A stretch of DNA of 64,000 bases from assembly GCF_040833975.1 (NCBI RefSeq), contig NZ_CP162130.1:2750001-2814000 (forward strand). Reading direction: 5' to 3'. Position numbers and translations under genes: made by a program. Every line of letters begins with the position of its first letter. Position 1 is the stretch's first letter. Of the stretch, positions 34,787 to 49,301 are shown one piece after another. Under the pieces are notes generated by a model. The model was not told the DNA's origin, did not search any database, and saw nothing but the letters and a program-made list of their open reading frames with translations. This DNA is from Leptospira sp. WS92.C1. Lineage in GTDB: Bacteria > Spirochaetota > Leptospiria > Leptospirales > Leptospiraceae.

Positions 34787-36915
34787 GAAACGATCTTTCT
34801 CATTAAAATTTCTTTTTGATAGTTTCGATACAAGGTTTTCCACCAATCGGATCGACTGGAAATCGGCCCCGTCCAAAACCAGGAATGAAGATACGATACG
34901 GATTCGTAATCCCATAAGATTCTCTGTAGGTCTTGATTTGAAAAAGAGGAAGCCCCTTTCTCTTTTAGCTTAGCTCGAAGTTCTTCAAGATGATGTTTCC
35001 TACCTACGGTTTCCTTTTTTCTCCTTCTCAATCTGGAAAGATGAAATCCGTTGAGCAACGGATCCACGATCGTTAAAAAAAAACCTCTTCGATTTTTATC
35101 AGACCCCAAATCTTTCGTATATTCTTCGCGATAGAGATTCAATCGTGTCAATAGATCTTTCTGATTGAGTTCGGGCGGATTGGATAAGATTCCGAATCGA
35201 TCGAGTTTGGAAGATGCCGAGGCGGTCCAGATCGCCAAAGGATACGCAAAAATCCATCCGGCCAAAATGGGCAAAAACCAAAAGAATAAAATCGGATACG
35301 TCACAAACATCCAGGTGCCGATTCCCAATCCGTAAAAACAAGCCGGCAAAACCGTGTATGCAAGCGCTCCTAAATCCAAACCGGACTCCGCATCTCGATT
35401 CTGAGGACCCCATTCTATTTTACGATTTAAGAATGTAAGAAAGATAAAACGGGTGTATTGAACCATATAAACCGGAGCCATCAATACGGAATGAAAGAAT
35501 TCCAGAAAAAAAGAAATCACCCACGAGAAAAAAGAAGCGTCCCATTCCTTTCTTCGAAAAAAACAAACTTCCAAAAAGGAAACGATTCTCGGAAGAAACA
35601 AAATTAAAAGAGTATAACCTTGCAGTGTATAGGCGACCGGAAGATAAAGATCGTCCCGAAACGCGATCCAGTCTTCGGGCAAAAGAGCGAGACGAAAGAA
35701 GTCAACGTCTTCAATCGTAGTCAAAGAAGAGGAAATCAAAAGAAGAGCCCAAAGCGGAGAACTGAAATAGGAAAAAATTCCGAGTAAGATCTGAAGCTTG
35801 CTTGAAAAACGAAGTTTACCTCCGAATAAAAACCAGAAATGCTGCAGGTTTCCCTGACACCATCTATTGTCGCGCTTCAAAGCCTCCAACACGTTAGGCG
35901 GTGCTTCCTCGTAAGAGCCTTTGAGATCCGTGGCAAACCACACGCTGTATCCCGCTTTTCGAAACAACGCCGCCTCAATCGTATCGTGACTGAGGATCTT
36001 TCCACCGATCGCGCTTTCGCCCGGAAGACCAGGAAGTCCGCAGTGTTTCATAAAGGGCTGAAGACGAACGATCGCGTTGTGTCCCCAAAACGGTCCCGAA
36101 TGCAACTGCCAAAAAAAAGAACCCGCACCAAAAACCGGGTTCCCTACCCAGGCGGCAAACGCGGACAACTTCTGAAACAGTGATTTGGCTTCGATCACCT
36201 CGGGAACGGTTTGTATGATTCCCGCGTTCGGAATCTTTTCCATAAGGTGAATCAGATTTTTCATACACTCGCCGGTGACGATACTGTCTGCGTCGAGGAT
36301 GATCATGTATTTGTATCTTTTTCCCCATCTTCTGCAAAAGTCCGCAATATTTCCGGACTTCTTATTCAAATTGAGTCTTCGTTTTCGATAGTAAATTCTT
36401 CCTTTGTATTGCGGTTTTTGACTCAAAATAAAAAACGCTTTTTCTTCCAGAGCCCAAAGATTCGGATCGGAGGTATCTGAAAGAATAAAAAAATCCAGCT
36501 TTTGAGAGAGACCGTTTTCCGCGATTCCATTTAACATCAACTCCACTCCCGCAAAAATCCGGGAAACGTCCTCGCAGTGAATCGGCATCACAACCGCGGT
36601 TGGCGGAATCTCATTCTCATGTAGTTCAGTATTTTCTAATATTTTTGAAATGGAAAGCGGATCCCCTCCCCTTAATTTCTGGATCAATCCGATCAGAGCC
36701 GTTGCTGCCCCGAAAGAAATGACGGGAAACAAAACACAAAATAAGATAAGCGTTGCCCATTCGAAAGGACTGATGGACTGAAACGAAAGAAATTGAACCT
36801 CTAAAAAAACGCCGATGATTACAAAAAAGAAAACAAGACCCCCGAAACTCAAACGTCTGTATGTGAGAGTTTTGGAATCGATGATAAAACCCGAATGGTT
36901 TGATTTTCCTTTCAT
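34783..36915 (-). CDS. opgH: Glucans biosynthesis glucosyltransferase H
   Basis: A 710-residue inner-membrane GT2 enzyme that polymerises UDP-glucose into the linear backbone of osmoregulated periplasmic glucans. Seen: two N-terminal helices (about 24-48 and 54-78), then the GT2 domain with VVMPIHCEDV, ILSDTSDP, ILDADSIVTGE (DxD-type metal site), and NPVFGAGSFFWQLHSGPFWGHNAI. KRDNRWCQGNLQH is the (Q/R)xxRW product-site motif. At least four C-terminal helices follow. The start at 36915 overlaps the previous stop as ATGA; the upstream extension would lie in the preceding gene. The periplasmic partner OpgG is coded 0.4 kb upstream. Confidence 0.93.
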   Translation of the reverse strand: MKGKSNHSGFIIDSKTLTYRRLSFGGLVFFFVIIGVFLEVQFLSFQSISPFEWATLILFCVLFPVISFGAATALIGLIQKLRGGDPLSISKILENTELHENEIPPTAVVMPIHCEDVSRIFAGVELMLNGIAENGLSQKLDFFILSDTSDPNLWALEEKAFFILSQKPQYKGRIYYRKRRLNLNKKSGNIADFCRRWGKRYKYMIILDADSIVTGECMKNLIHLMEKIPNAGIIQTVPEVIEAKSLFQKLSAFAAWVGNPVFGAGSFFWQLHSGPFWGHNAIVRLQPFMKHCGLPGLPGESAIGGKILSHDTIEAALFRKAGYSVWFATDLKGSYEEAPPNVLEALKRDNRWCQGNLQHFWFLFGGKLRFSSKLQILLGIFSYFSSPLWALLLISSSLTTIEDVDFFRLALLPEDWIAFRDDLYLPVAYTLQGYTLLILFLPRIVSFLEVCFFRRKEWDASFFSWVISFFLEFFHSVLMAPVYMVQYTRFIFLTFLNRKIEWGPQNRDAESGLDLGALAYTVLPACFYGLGIGTWMFVTYPILFFWFLPILAGWIFAYPLAIWTASASSKLDRFGILSNPPELNQKDLLTRLNLYREEYTKDLGSDKNRRGFFLTIVDPLLNGFHLSRLRRRKKETVGRKHHLEELRAKLKEKGASSFSNQDLQRILWDYESVSYLHSWFWTGPISSRSDWWKTLYRNYQKEILMRKIVS

Positions 36916-37340
36916 CGGAGCAACCCATAGAGAAGAAACGCATAGACAATTCCCCAAAAGACAACGGACAAAACGACCGCAAGCGGCTCCAATTTTTCCT
37001 TGGGTTCGGCCAGTTCTCCCAGAGCTCCGAAGTCCACAGGATTCGGAATCATTCGGGAAGGTTCTATTTCAGGTAGTTCGTTGGATTTGGATTTTTTCGG
37101 ATGAAGGATCCCGGATTCTAAAAAAAGCCTCATCGCTTCGGTTTCGAATTGCTCCTGATTTTTTTCAAAAGAAATTCTCTGTTTTTCCAGCAAGTTTAGA
37201 AATTCCGAAAGTATGAAATGAACCTCGACCGAATCCTTGACCCCGGCCGCGATACAATAAAGTTGCACCTTGGAATAAAGATTGGAAAATGAAATTCCGG
37301 AATTTTTAATTTCCGGTTTAAAATCAAATCGTCGATTCAA
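36912..37340 (-). CDS. Small protein between opgG and opgH, single C-terminal membrane helix
   Basis: A 142-residue protein with a soluble, charged N-terminal part of about 115 residues and one hydrophobic helix at the very C-terminus (residues about 119-139, VVLSVVFWGIVYAFLLYGLL). I do not recognise a family. It overlaps opgG by 17 bp and opgH by 4 bp, so it is almost certainly translated with both. The tail-anchored plan and position suggest it assists the OpgG-OpgH glucan machinery; this is inference. Confidence 0.8.
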   Translation of the reverse strand: MNRRFDFKPEIKNSGISFSNLYSKVQLYCIAAGVKDSVEVHFILSEFLNLLEKQRISFEKNQEQFETEAMRLFLESGILHPKKSKSNELPEIEPSRMIPNPVDFGALGELAEPKEKLEPLAVVLSVVFWGIVYAFLLYGLLR

Positions 37341-38931
37341 GAGTGAACGTCCAGATTTCGCTCAGGTCTTCCTGATTTTTTTTCAGTATAGCTTTTAACT
37401 CCACGGGTTTATTCTTATTTTTTTGGATGATTCTGAATGTAAGCCGCCAAATGCCAGTCTCTTCAATTTTTTGAATATTATAATCTGATAATTCTCCGTT
37501 TTCTCCGACGTCAATGACGGCTTGTAGATACGTAAAAGGATCCAGATCTTTCAATTTTTCGCCCGCAAAATCCACGTAAAAAACATGCATATCCGATTCT
37601 CCAGTAACCGGAGCGATTCGTGTGGAAACCGTTTTTGCCAGATCGTCAGGCAAGGGATCTTCGTTTAACCAGCGGATGGTATAATTGAATTCATACGGCT
37701 GTAGGGGCGCGGGAAAAATTTCCGGAACCCAAAACGCGCCTACGTTATCGTCCGAATCCCGGATCGTTGGATTTAACAAAAGTTGAACACTTCCCTTTCC
37801 CCAGTTTCCTTCGGGTTCCACCCATGCGGATGGACGCAGATGATATTTCATCGAATCATCCTGATAACTCGCAAAATTTCGATCTCTCTGAATCAAACCG
37901 AAGGCCTTGGGATTTTCCTCCTGAAAACTATAGATCGTAGATCGTCTCGGATTATCCAGAGGTCTCCAGATCCATTCCCCCTTACCGGACTCGATCATCA
38001 ATCCGTCCGAATCGTGAGACTCGGGATAGACCTGTCCTTCCGGAATTGCTTTCGTTTCGGAATACCAATACATGGATGTCAGAGGGGCGATTCCAAAACG
38101 ATCCACCTTGGTTCTGAGAGTCACCTCGGCGCTAACATGGACCGAAGAAACCTTTCCAGGACTGATCTGAAATTCATAGGCTCCAGTCGCCGTTTTTCCA
38201 TCTAACAATGCATATACGAAAATTGTGGAATCCGTTTTGTCCGGATGAACGATCCAGAAATGAGTGAACCCGGGAAAATCCTCCGGATAAGGCATGCCCG
38301 TATTGATCGCGATCCCGCGAGCGGATAGTCCGTAGACTTGTTTTTTAGAAACCATTCTATAATAACTCGCTCCCTGAAATACGGTAAACTCGTCCGTATG
38401 TTCGGAAGTGTTAAGAGGATAATGAATCTTGAAGCCGGAATAACCGAGACCTTTGGGAATTTCCCCCTGAACCTTTAGATTGGAAAGATCAAAATAGGTA
38501 TCGTCATACGGAATCTGTCTTGCATAATCCGATCTTACTTCGTGAAGCGTGACGTTCGTATTGTATAGATGTCCGGGATGAAAAAACTGTATCTGAAACG
38601 GATTTCCTTCCTTTTTCCAAAGAGAAGATTCCGGTTTAAATCGGATGCGCTTATACTGATCCCAGCTCAAACCCTTTAAAAAATGAGTCGATACAAATTG
38701 CGGTTTCGCATAACGTCCATGCGCCATGCTTCGGGCTTTTTTCTTGAGATCCTCAAAGGAAAACTTAATCACCGGAATTTTAACTCCCGAAACAGGATCT
38801 AAAACCACAGTTTCTTCCGTCTCAGGGAATTTAAAATCGTCGAGATTGGTTTCTTTTTTCTGTTGCCGATTTGCGACCGCAAAAAGTAGGATCGTGGCAA
38901 AAAACGCGAGAGCTATGTGTATTCTTAACAT
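37324..38931 (-). CDS. opgG: Glucans biosynthesis protein G
   Basis: A 535-residue periplasmic protein of the MdoG family, needed for backbone length and branching of periplasmic glucans. It has a signal peptide (residues 1-20, IALAFFATILLFAVA). Two conserved blocks fit the carbohydrate-binding-like and immunoglobulin-like domains: FSFEDLKKKARSMA, then RIRFKPESSLW, FFHPGHLYN, FTHFWIVHPD, and later ASYQDDSMKYHLRPSAWVEPEGNWGKGSV (only part of a longer match). C-terminal residues from about 410 form the Ig-like domain. It is the first gene of the opgG-small gene-opgH operon. Confidence 0.93.
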   Translation of the reverse strand: MLRIHIALAFFATILLFAVANRQQKKETNLDDFKFPETEETVVLDPVSGVKIPVIKFSFEDLKKKARSMAHGRYAKPQFVSTHFLKGLSWDQYKRIRFKPESSLWKKEGNPFQIQFFHPGHLYNTNVTLHEVRSDYARQIPYDDTYFDLSNLKVQGEIPKGLGYSGFKIHYPLNTSEHTDEFTVFQGASYYRMVSKKQVYGLSARGIAINTGMPYPEDFPGFTHFWIVHPDKTDSTIFVYALLDGKTATGAYEFQISPGKVSSVHVSAEVTLRTKVDRFGIAPLTSMYWYSETKAIPEGQVYPESHDSDGLMIESGKGEWIWRPLDNPRRSTIYSFQEENPKAFGLIQRDRNFASYQDDSMKYHLRPSAWVEPEGNWGKGSVQLLLNPTIRDSDDNVGAFWVPEIFPAPLQPYEFNYTIRWLNEDPLPDDLAKTVSTRIAPVTGESDMHVFYVDFAGEKLKDLDPFTYLQAVIDVGENGELSDYNIQKIEETGIWRLTFRIIQKNKNKPVELKAILKKNQEDLSEIWTFTLESTI

Positions 38932-39091
38932 TGTATTTTTCCAAAAAAGAAACCCGCCGCTTGCGCCGATTTCTTAGAAAATTCTTCAATGAGAAGATTC
39001 TAATCGCAAAGACAAAAAAGAGAATCGCCCCTCCGACCGCCTAATAAATGTAAGACCGCCAAAGAGGGATTTTCGTTCGATGCCTTCTAGT

Positions 39092-43585
<4,494 letters not shown>

Positions 43586-43968
43586 CTGCCGAGATCCCTC
43601 ATGATCCTAATTCCCTGGTTTACAAACAGCGTCGGGCGCGCCTATGGCTGAAATTTCAGCAAAATTCCCCAGTTACAAGCCAGTAAATTGAGAGTTGCGT
43701 AAATTGAAAACATTCTTTTGAAAGATAGGATTGAAATAATATTCTCAAACAATGTACCTCTTTGATTCAAAGCATATCACGAATTCAAAACACAATCCAG
43801 ACCTAAAAAAGATAGATCTTTATCCGTTAGACTATAACGAACCGCAATCACGTCGCAGTTTTTAGAGTGCAAATGCAAACTGCCTGAACTTTAAGCAAGT
43901 CGGCACTCGGATTCATCGGAAATTTAAGAATGGGGAATGAAAACAACGCGGATCGAAAACTGTTTTGA
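43586..43968. other. Gene-free region upstream of gltB
   Basis: 383 bp without a gene. It must contain the gltB promoter. Visible structure: the perfect 14-bp palindrome GCTGAAATTTCAGC at 43647-43660, GGCGCGCC at 43635-43642, and the inverted repeat GCAGTTT...AAACTGC at 43855-43861 and 43877-43883 with a 15-nt spacer. No T-run follows the last repeat, so it is not a standard terminator. Confidence 0.5.
43647..43660. promoter_or_regulatory. 14-bp perfect palindrome upstream of gltB
   Basis: GCTGAAATTTCAGC lies about 62-75 bp upstream of the gltB start. A symmetric element in this position could be an operator for nitrogen control; nothing in the sequence names the protein that would bind. Confidence 0.35.
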
Positions 43969-45291
<1,323 letters not shown>

Positions 45292-45421
45292 GCTTCAATT
45301 ACACGCCGTTACCCGTTCATTCCGCAACGTTCCGAATTCTTCCAAAGGAACGCAGAAACAAGATAAAACGGGAAACCTTCGCCAGTTTTCCGCTCGTTTT
45401 CAGGAATTCAAGTAATTTCGA

Positions 45422-45664
45422 GCGATCCAAATAACTCAACATCTCATTCCCTACGGGTCATTCGATGAGAGCGAGAAAGCCAAAAGCCGCGAAGCGAAAG
45501 CGCTGGCTCTCAACGTAGTTGAGAAATCGGCGATCCATATAACTCAACATCTCATTCCCTACGGGTCATTCGATGAGAGCGAGAAAGCCGCGAAGCGGAA
45601 ACTCAATGCTCACCTTCCTACGGGGCGTTCGCATAATGTTGGCTCTCAACGTAGTTGAGAAATC
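45422..45664 (+). repeat. Mosaic direct repeat, two units of a ~108-bp element
   Basis: Unit 1 begins with GCGATCCAAATAACTC at 45422 and unit 2 with GCGATCCATATAACTC at 45530, giving a 108-bp period. Both contain a CTACGGGTCATTCGATGAG block and end with GGCTCTCAACGTAGTTGAG, which has an internal CTCAAC-GTA-GTTGAG inverted repeat. Unit 2 carries an extra 40 bp or so (ACTCAATGCTCACC...GCATAATGTT, 45601-45640). The same extra module and the GCGATCC start recur in the array after ispG. Together with flanking sequence this fills the 449-bp gene-free stretch 45292-45740; the rest of that stretch shows nothing recognisable. Confidence 0.85.
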
Positions 45665-45722
45665 ATCAGATCGAATCCGAGCACAAGAAACTCTTAAATC
45701 ATAAGGACAAGATCGATCCTAA

Positions 45723-45992
<270 letters not shown>

Positions 45993-46083
45993 AAACAAAA
46001 CCTCGATGTTACAATCGACCCGCAAACTTTCAAAGGATCGCCTTTTTTATAGGCCGTTTATTCTTCCCCTAACCCATCAGGAA

Positions 46084-46392
46084 TTAAATTCTTTCCTTGA
46101 TCAGACTCTCTCCGGTTTTGAGGGAAAGAATTCGATATCTCAAAAACGTGTTACAGGTCGCCTCTTCCGTATAACGGACCAAATCGTAATCGGGTCTTGG
46201 AGACCGGAAAAAGTTGGAATGCAACAATCGTTCGGCAAGTTCCTTTTGAATATGAGCCCGCGCTTCTGTTCTCCGCGTATATTCGGATGGAATGATAACG
46301 TCGTTTTTATAAGACAGAATATTGCCGCGATAGATGGCCACTGTCACCCGGATTCTATAGGTTTCGGTATGTTTTAAAGAAGGAAATTCCAT
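46084..46392 (-). CDS. Small protein of unknown function
   Basis: A 102-residue frame of normal amino-acid composition (TYRIRVTVAIYRGNIL, YTRRTEARAHIQKELAERLL), divergent from ispG. No domain recognised and no strong ribosome site; only GGAAA is seen about 10 nt upstream. The opposite strand also has an open frame of similar length, but this one has the more protein-like composition. Confidence 0.5.
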   Translation of the reverse strand: MEFPSLKHTETYRIRVTVAIYRGNILSYKNDVIIPSEYTRRTEARAHIQKELAERLLHSNFFRSPRPDYDLVRYTEEATCNTFLRYRILSLKTGESLIKERI

Positions 46393-46576
46393 ATCAATTT
46401 ATTTCCGATGGTGTGTTTGTATATATCGGAGACAGGGGACCCGGAATCAAATTTCGTTTTGAAAAAATGAGTCTTCGATTTCCATGCAAAAAGGAGAATG
46501 ACGGGGCGGGAATTCTCTCCGAAGCTGTCTGAATAGAGAGGGATTCCCGAAAAAAATCCCGGAATCCTAGACAAGT

Positions 46577-48568
46577 ATGAACTTTAGATACAATTACACC
46601 CCGTTCGCTTATCAAAAAAGAAAAACCAGAGAAGTTAAAGTGGGAGACATAGGAATCGGCGGAGACAATCCGATTCGGATCCAGTCCATGATCAACAGCG
46701 ACACGACCGATACCGAAGGATCCGTAAAACAAATTCTCGAATTGGAACGCGCCGGTTGCGAAATCGTAAGACTCACCGTCCCTTCCCAGCCGGATGCGGA
46801 CAACCTTCCCAACATTCGCAGAGAACTCAAAAAAGCCGGCAGCAAAGTTCCGTTAGTCGCCGACATCCATTTCACACCGAGTGTCGCGATGAAATCCGTG
46901 GAGTTTGTGGAAAAGGTAAGAATCAATCCCGGAAATTTTGCGGACAAAAAAAGATTTTCCGTTCGGGATTATACCGATTCCGAATACAACGAAGAGCTGG
47001 AAAGAATCTCGGAAGTATTTTCCCCTCTCGTGATCCGATGCAAAGAACTCGGAGTCGCGATGAGAATCGGAACCAATCACGGTTCCCTTTCCGATCGAAT
47101 CATGAATCGATACGGAGACACACCTCAGGGAATGGTGGAATCCGCGATCGAATTTATCCGGATCGCGGAAAGTTTCAATTATTATGATATTATTGTGAGT
47201 ATGAAAGCTTCGAATCCGCAGGTGATGGTCCAAGCCTATCGTATGCTCGCGTCTCGTTTCGGAGAATTGAGGATGGACTATCCTCTTCATCTCGGCGTCA
47301 CCGAAGCCGGTGACGGTAAAGACGGAAGGATCAAGTCAGCGATCGGAATCGGTTCCCTTTTGGAGGACGGACTCGGAGATACGATCCGTGTTTCTCTCAC
47401 GGAAGATCCGGTGCTCGAAGTTCCCGTCGCCAAACTCCTCGCGGACAAATTTAACGGAAGAAAAACGAGTTTTGAAAAGGCAAAGGGATATTCCGAATTT
47501 AGAAATCCGTTTGCATACCAACGATTTTACAGCAGCGAAATCAAGATCGGAAAGTTCGAAGCAGGGGAATCGCATCCGGTCCGAGTGGAAACGATTCTTC
47601 CGTTTGAAAATTCAAAACGTTTTTTGGCAAACATAGCGTCGCTCTATCAATACGGAAAACACCTATCCATAGAACCGGAAAGCATTTTGGTGGATTCTCC
47701 GGAACCGTATCAGCTTGAAGAAATCAAAGAAGCCGCGACGGCACTTTCAATTCCCGTGGGAATTCTTCTCGGAAAAAATATTTCCCTCAACGAAAAATTC
47801 CAGAAAGAATTGAAACGTTTTTCGAAAATCGTATTCGATCCTTTTTTACAGTTTCAGGACGGAGAAAAAATGCTCTCCTTTTTGAAAGATAGACAGACTT
47901 CCGGACTTTATACCGAAATTCACACGAGCGGTGAAAAACTAGAATCCCTAAAAGGACTTCCAGACACGTTAGTCGAAATGGGAATCAAAAACGTTTTGTT
48001 TTCCCTCGATACCCGCGAAATTTTATACGACTATCGAAAACTTGGAACGATCCTGAGTAATTTCGAATTTCCGATCGTCTTACACGGCTCTTTTGAAACG
48101 CCCGAAACCGCGTTGTATGATTCCTCGATCAGAATCGGGGGGCTTCTGATCGACGGGATCGGGGATGTCATCCGGATCCGAACGGATCCGGGATCGTATC
48201 TCGAAGAAATTTTCCAACTTTCCTACGATCTGCTACAGGGAACCCGGCTTCGCTTAACAAAAACAGAATATATTTCCTGTCCCTCCTGCGGTAGAACCCT
48301 ATTTGATCTTCAGGAAACCACGGCCAGAATCAAGTCCAGAACCGGACATCTCAAAGGTGTCAAAATCGCAGTCATGGGGTGTATCGTAAACGGCCCGGGA
48401 GAAATGGCGGATGCGGATTTCGGATACGTAGGCGCCGGCCCGGGCAAGGTCCATCTTTACAAAGGAAAAGAGATCGTGATGAAAAATGTTCCAAGCGAGA
48501 TTGCGGACGAAAAACTCGTAGAACTGATCAAAAATCACGGACTCTGGCGGGAATCGAGCGATCCGTAG
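46577..48568 (+). CDS. ispG: 4-hydroxy-3-methylbut-2-enyl diphosphate synthase, long form
   Basis: A 663-residue 4Fe-4S enzyme of the MEP pathway that reduces methylerythritol cyclodiphosphate to HMBPP. Seen: the N-terminal TIM-barrel ([53 protein letters not shown]). A middle insertion domain at about 270-560 is characteristic of the plant, chlamydial and spirochete form. The C-terminal cluster domain carries CPSCGRTL and [19 protein letters not shown] with the cluster Cys residues and Glu. The last four codons and the TAG stop lie inside the first copy of the 72-bp tandem repeat, so the native C-terminus has been rebuilt by the repeat. It pairs functionally with dxr at 7452. Confidence 0.95.
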   Translation: MNFRYNYTPFAYQKRKTREVKVGDIGIGGDNPIRIQSMINSDTTDTEGSVKQILELERAGCEIVRLTVPSQPDADNLPNIRRELKKAGSKVPLVADIHFTPSVAMKSVEFVEKVRINPGNFADKKRFSVRDYTDSEYNEELERISEVFSPLVIRCKELGVAMRIGTNHGSLSDRIMNRYGDTPQGMVESAIEFIRIAESFNYYDIIVSMKASNPQVMVQAYRMLASRFGELRMDYPLHLGVTEAGDGKDGRIKSAIGIGSLLEDGLGDTIRVSLTEDPVLEVPVAKLLADKFNGRKTSFEKAKGYSEFRNPFAYQRFYSSEIKIGKFEAGESHPVRVETILPFENSKRFLANIASLYQYGKHLSIEPESILVDSPEPYQLEEIKEAATALSIPVGILLGKNISLNEKFQKELKRFSKIVFDPFLQFQDGEKMLSFLKDRQTSGLYTEIHTSGEKLESLKGLPDTLVEMGIKNVLFSLDTREILYDYRKLGTILSNFEFPIVLHGSFETPETALYDSSIRIGGLLIDGIGDVIRIRTDPGSYLEEIFQLSYDLLQGTRLRLTKTEYISCPSCGRTLFDLQETTARIKSRTGHLKGVKIAVMGCIVNGPGEMADADFGYVGAGPGKVHLYKGKEIVMKNVPSEIADEKLVELIKNHGLWRESSDP

Positions 48569-48935
48569 AGAGCGAGATTGCCATAAGGCAGCGGAGCGTT
48601 GCCGTTGGCTTTCCAGCATAGCTGAAATAGCGATCCGTAGAGAGCGAGATTGCCATAAGGCAGCGGAGCGTTGCCGTTGGCTTTCCAGCATAGCTGAAAT
48701 AGCGATCCGTAGAGAGCGAGATTGCCATAAGGCAGCGGAGCGTTGCCGTTGGCTTTCCAGCATAGCTGAAATAGCGATCCGTAGAGAGCGAGATTGCCAT
48801 AAGGCAGCGGAGCGTTTTAACTCAATGCCTCATTCCCGGAAACTCAATGCAACACTCCCTATGGGTCGTGTAGCAAGGTCATTCGGCATAATGTTGGCTT
48901 TCCAGCATAGCTGAAATAGCGATCCGTAGAGAGCG
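48558..48935 (+). repeat. 72-bp tandem repeat array downstream of and overlapping ispG
   Basis: Three full copies (48558-48629, 48630-48701, 48702-48773) start GCGATCCGTAGAGAGCGAGA and appear identical. A partial fourth copy covers 48774-48816. After a 76-bp interruption (AACTCAATGC... CCTATGGGTCGTG ... GCATAATG) a fragment at 48893-48935 repeats the end of one unit and the start of the next. The interruption uses modules seen at 45601-45644. The period of 72 is a multiple of three, so long frames on the minus strand run through it without being genes. Confidence 0.92.
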
Positions 48936-49301
48936 ATCCATGAGTTTGCCTATGTTGAAAAGAACAATTGATGTTTCGTTTCAAAAGTGACACATTCCAG
49001 AAACAAAAAACACTCAGTTTGAATCCAAGATCAAAAATAAAAACGGGAACGGGAAAATCGTTTTCTTGTTGTACAAAACGTAAAGATGAGAAGGCGAATT
49101 TTAAAAATATACCTTCTCATTTTTAAATTTAATTTTTCTGCTATAAGCCGTGAAATTGTAATCCAAAGCGGTTATTTACTCGATTCCGAAAGTCCAAATT
49201 CCGATCATCTTAAAAGGACTTTTAAAATAGAGTTGTTTTATAGGTTTCTTTCGATGGGATAGACTCGTGTCATCGGAAAACAAAGTATCCGCGGAAACTT
49301 T
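48936..49301. other. Gene-free region between the repeat array and the cyclase gene
   Basis: 366 bp containing no gene on either strand. It holds one clear intrinsic terminator (49082-49124) and presumably the promoter of the cyclase-FecR pair in the last 150 bp. I could not pick out convincing -35 and -10 boxes. Confidence 0.5.
49082..49124 (+). terminator. Intrinsic terminator downstream of the repeat array
   Basis: ATGAGAAGG (49086-49094) and CCTTCTCAT (49112-49120) make a perfect 9-bp stem with a 17-nt AT-rich loop, followed by TTTT and preceded by AAAG. It is the first terminator after ispG, some 515 bp beyond its stop codon, so ispG transcripts may include the whole repeat array. Confidence 0.75.

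Noticed and set aside
46006..46377. Plus-strand frame of 123 residues opposite the small gene at 46084
   Set aside because: Its composition is less protein-like than the minus-strand frame, and it has no recognised domain.
48299..48800. Minus-strand frames coding near-perfect 24-residue repeats
   Set aside because: They arise because the DNA period of 72 is divisible by three; they run antisense to ispG and lack a start context.
48558..48935. CRISPR array
   Set aside because: The copies are contiguous without unique spacers, the unit is 72 bp, and there are no cas genes.
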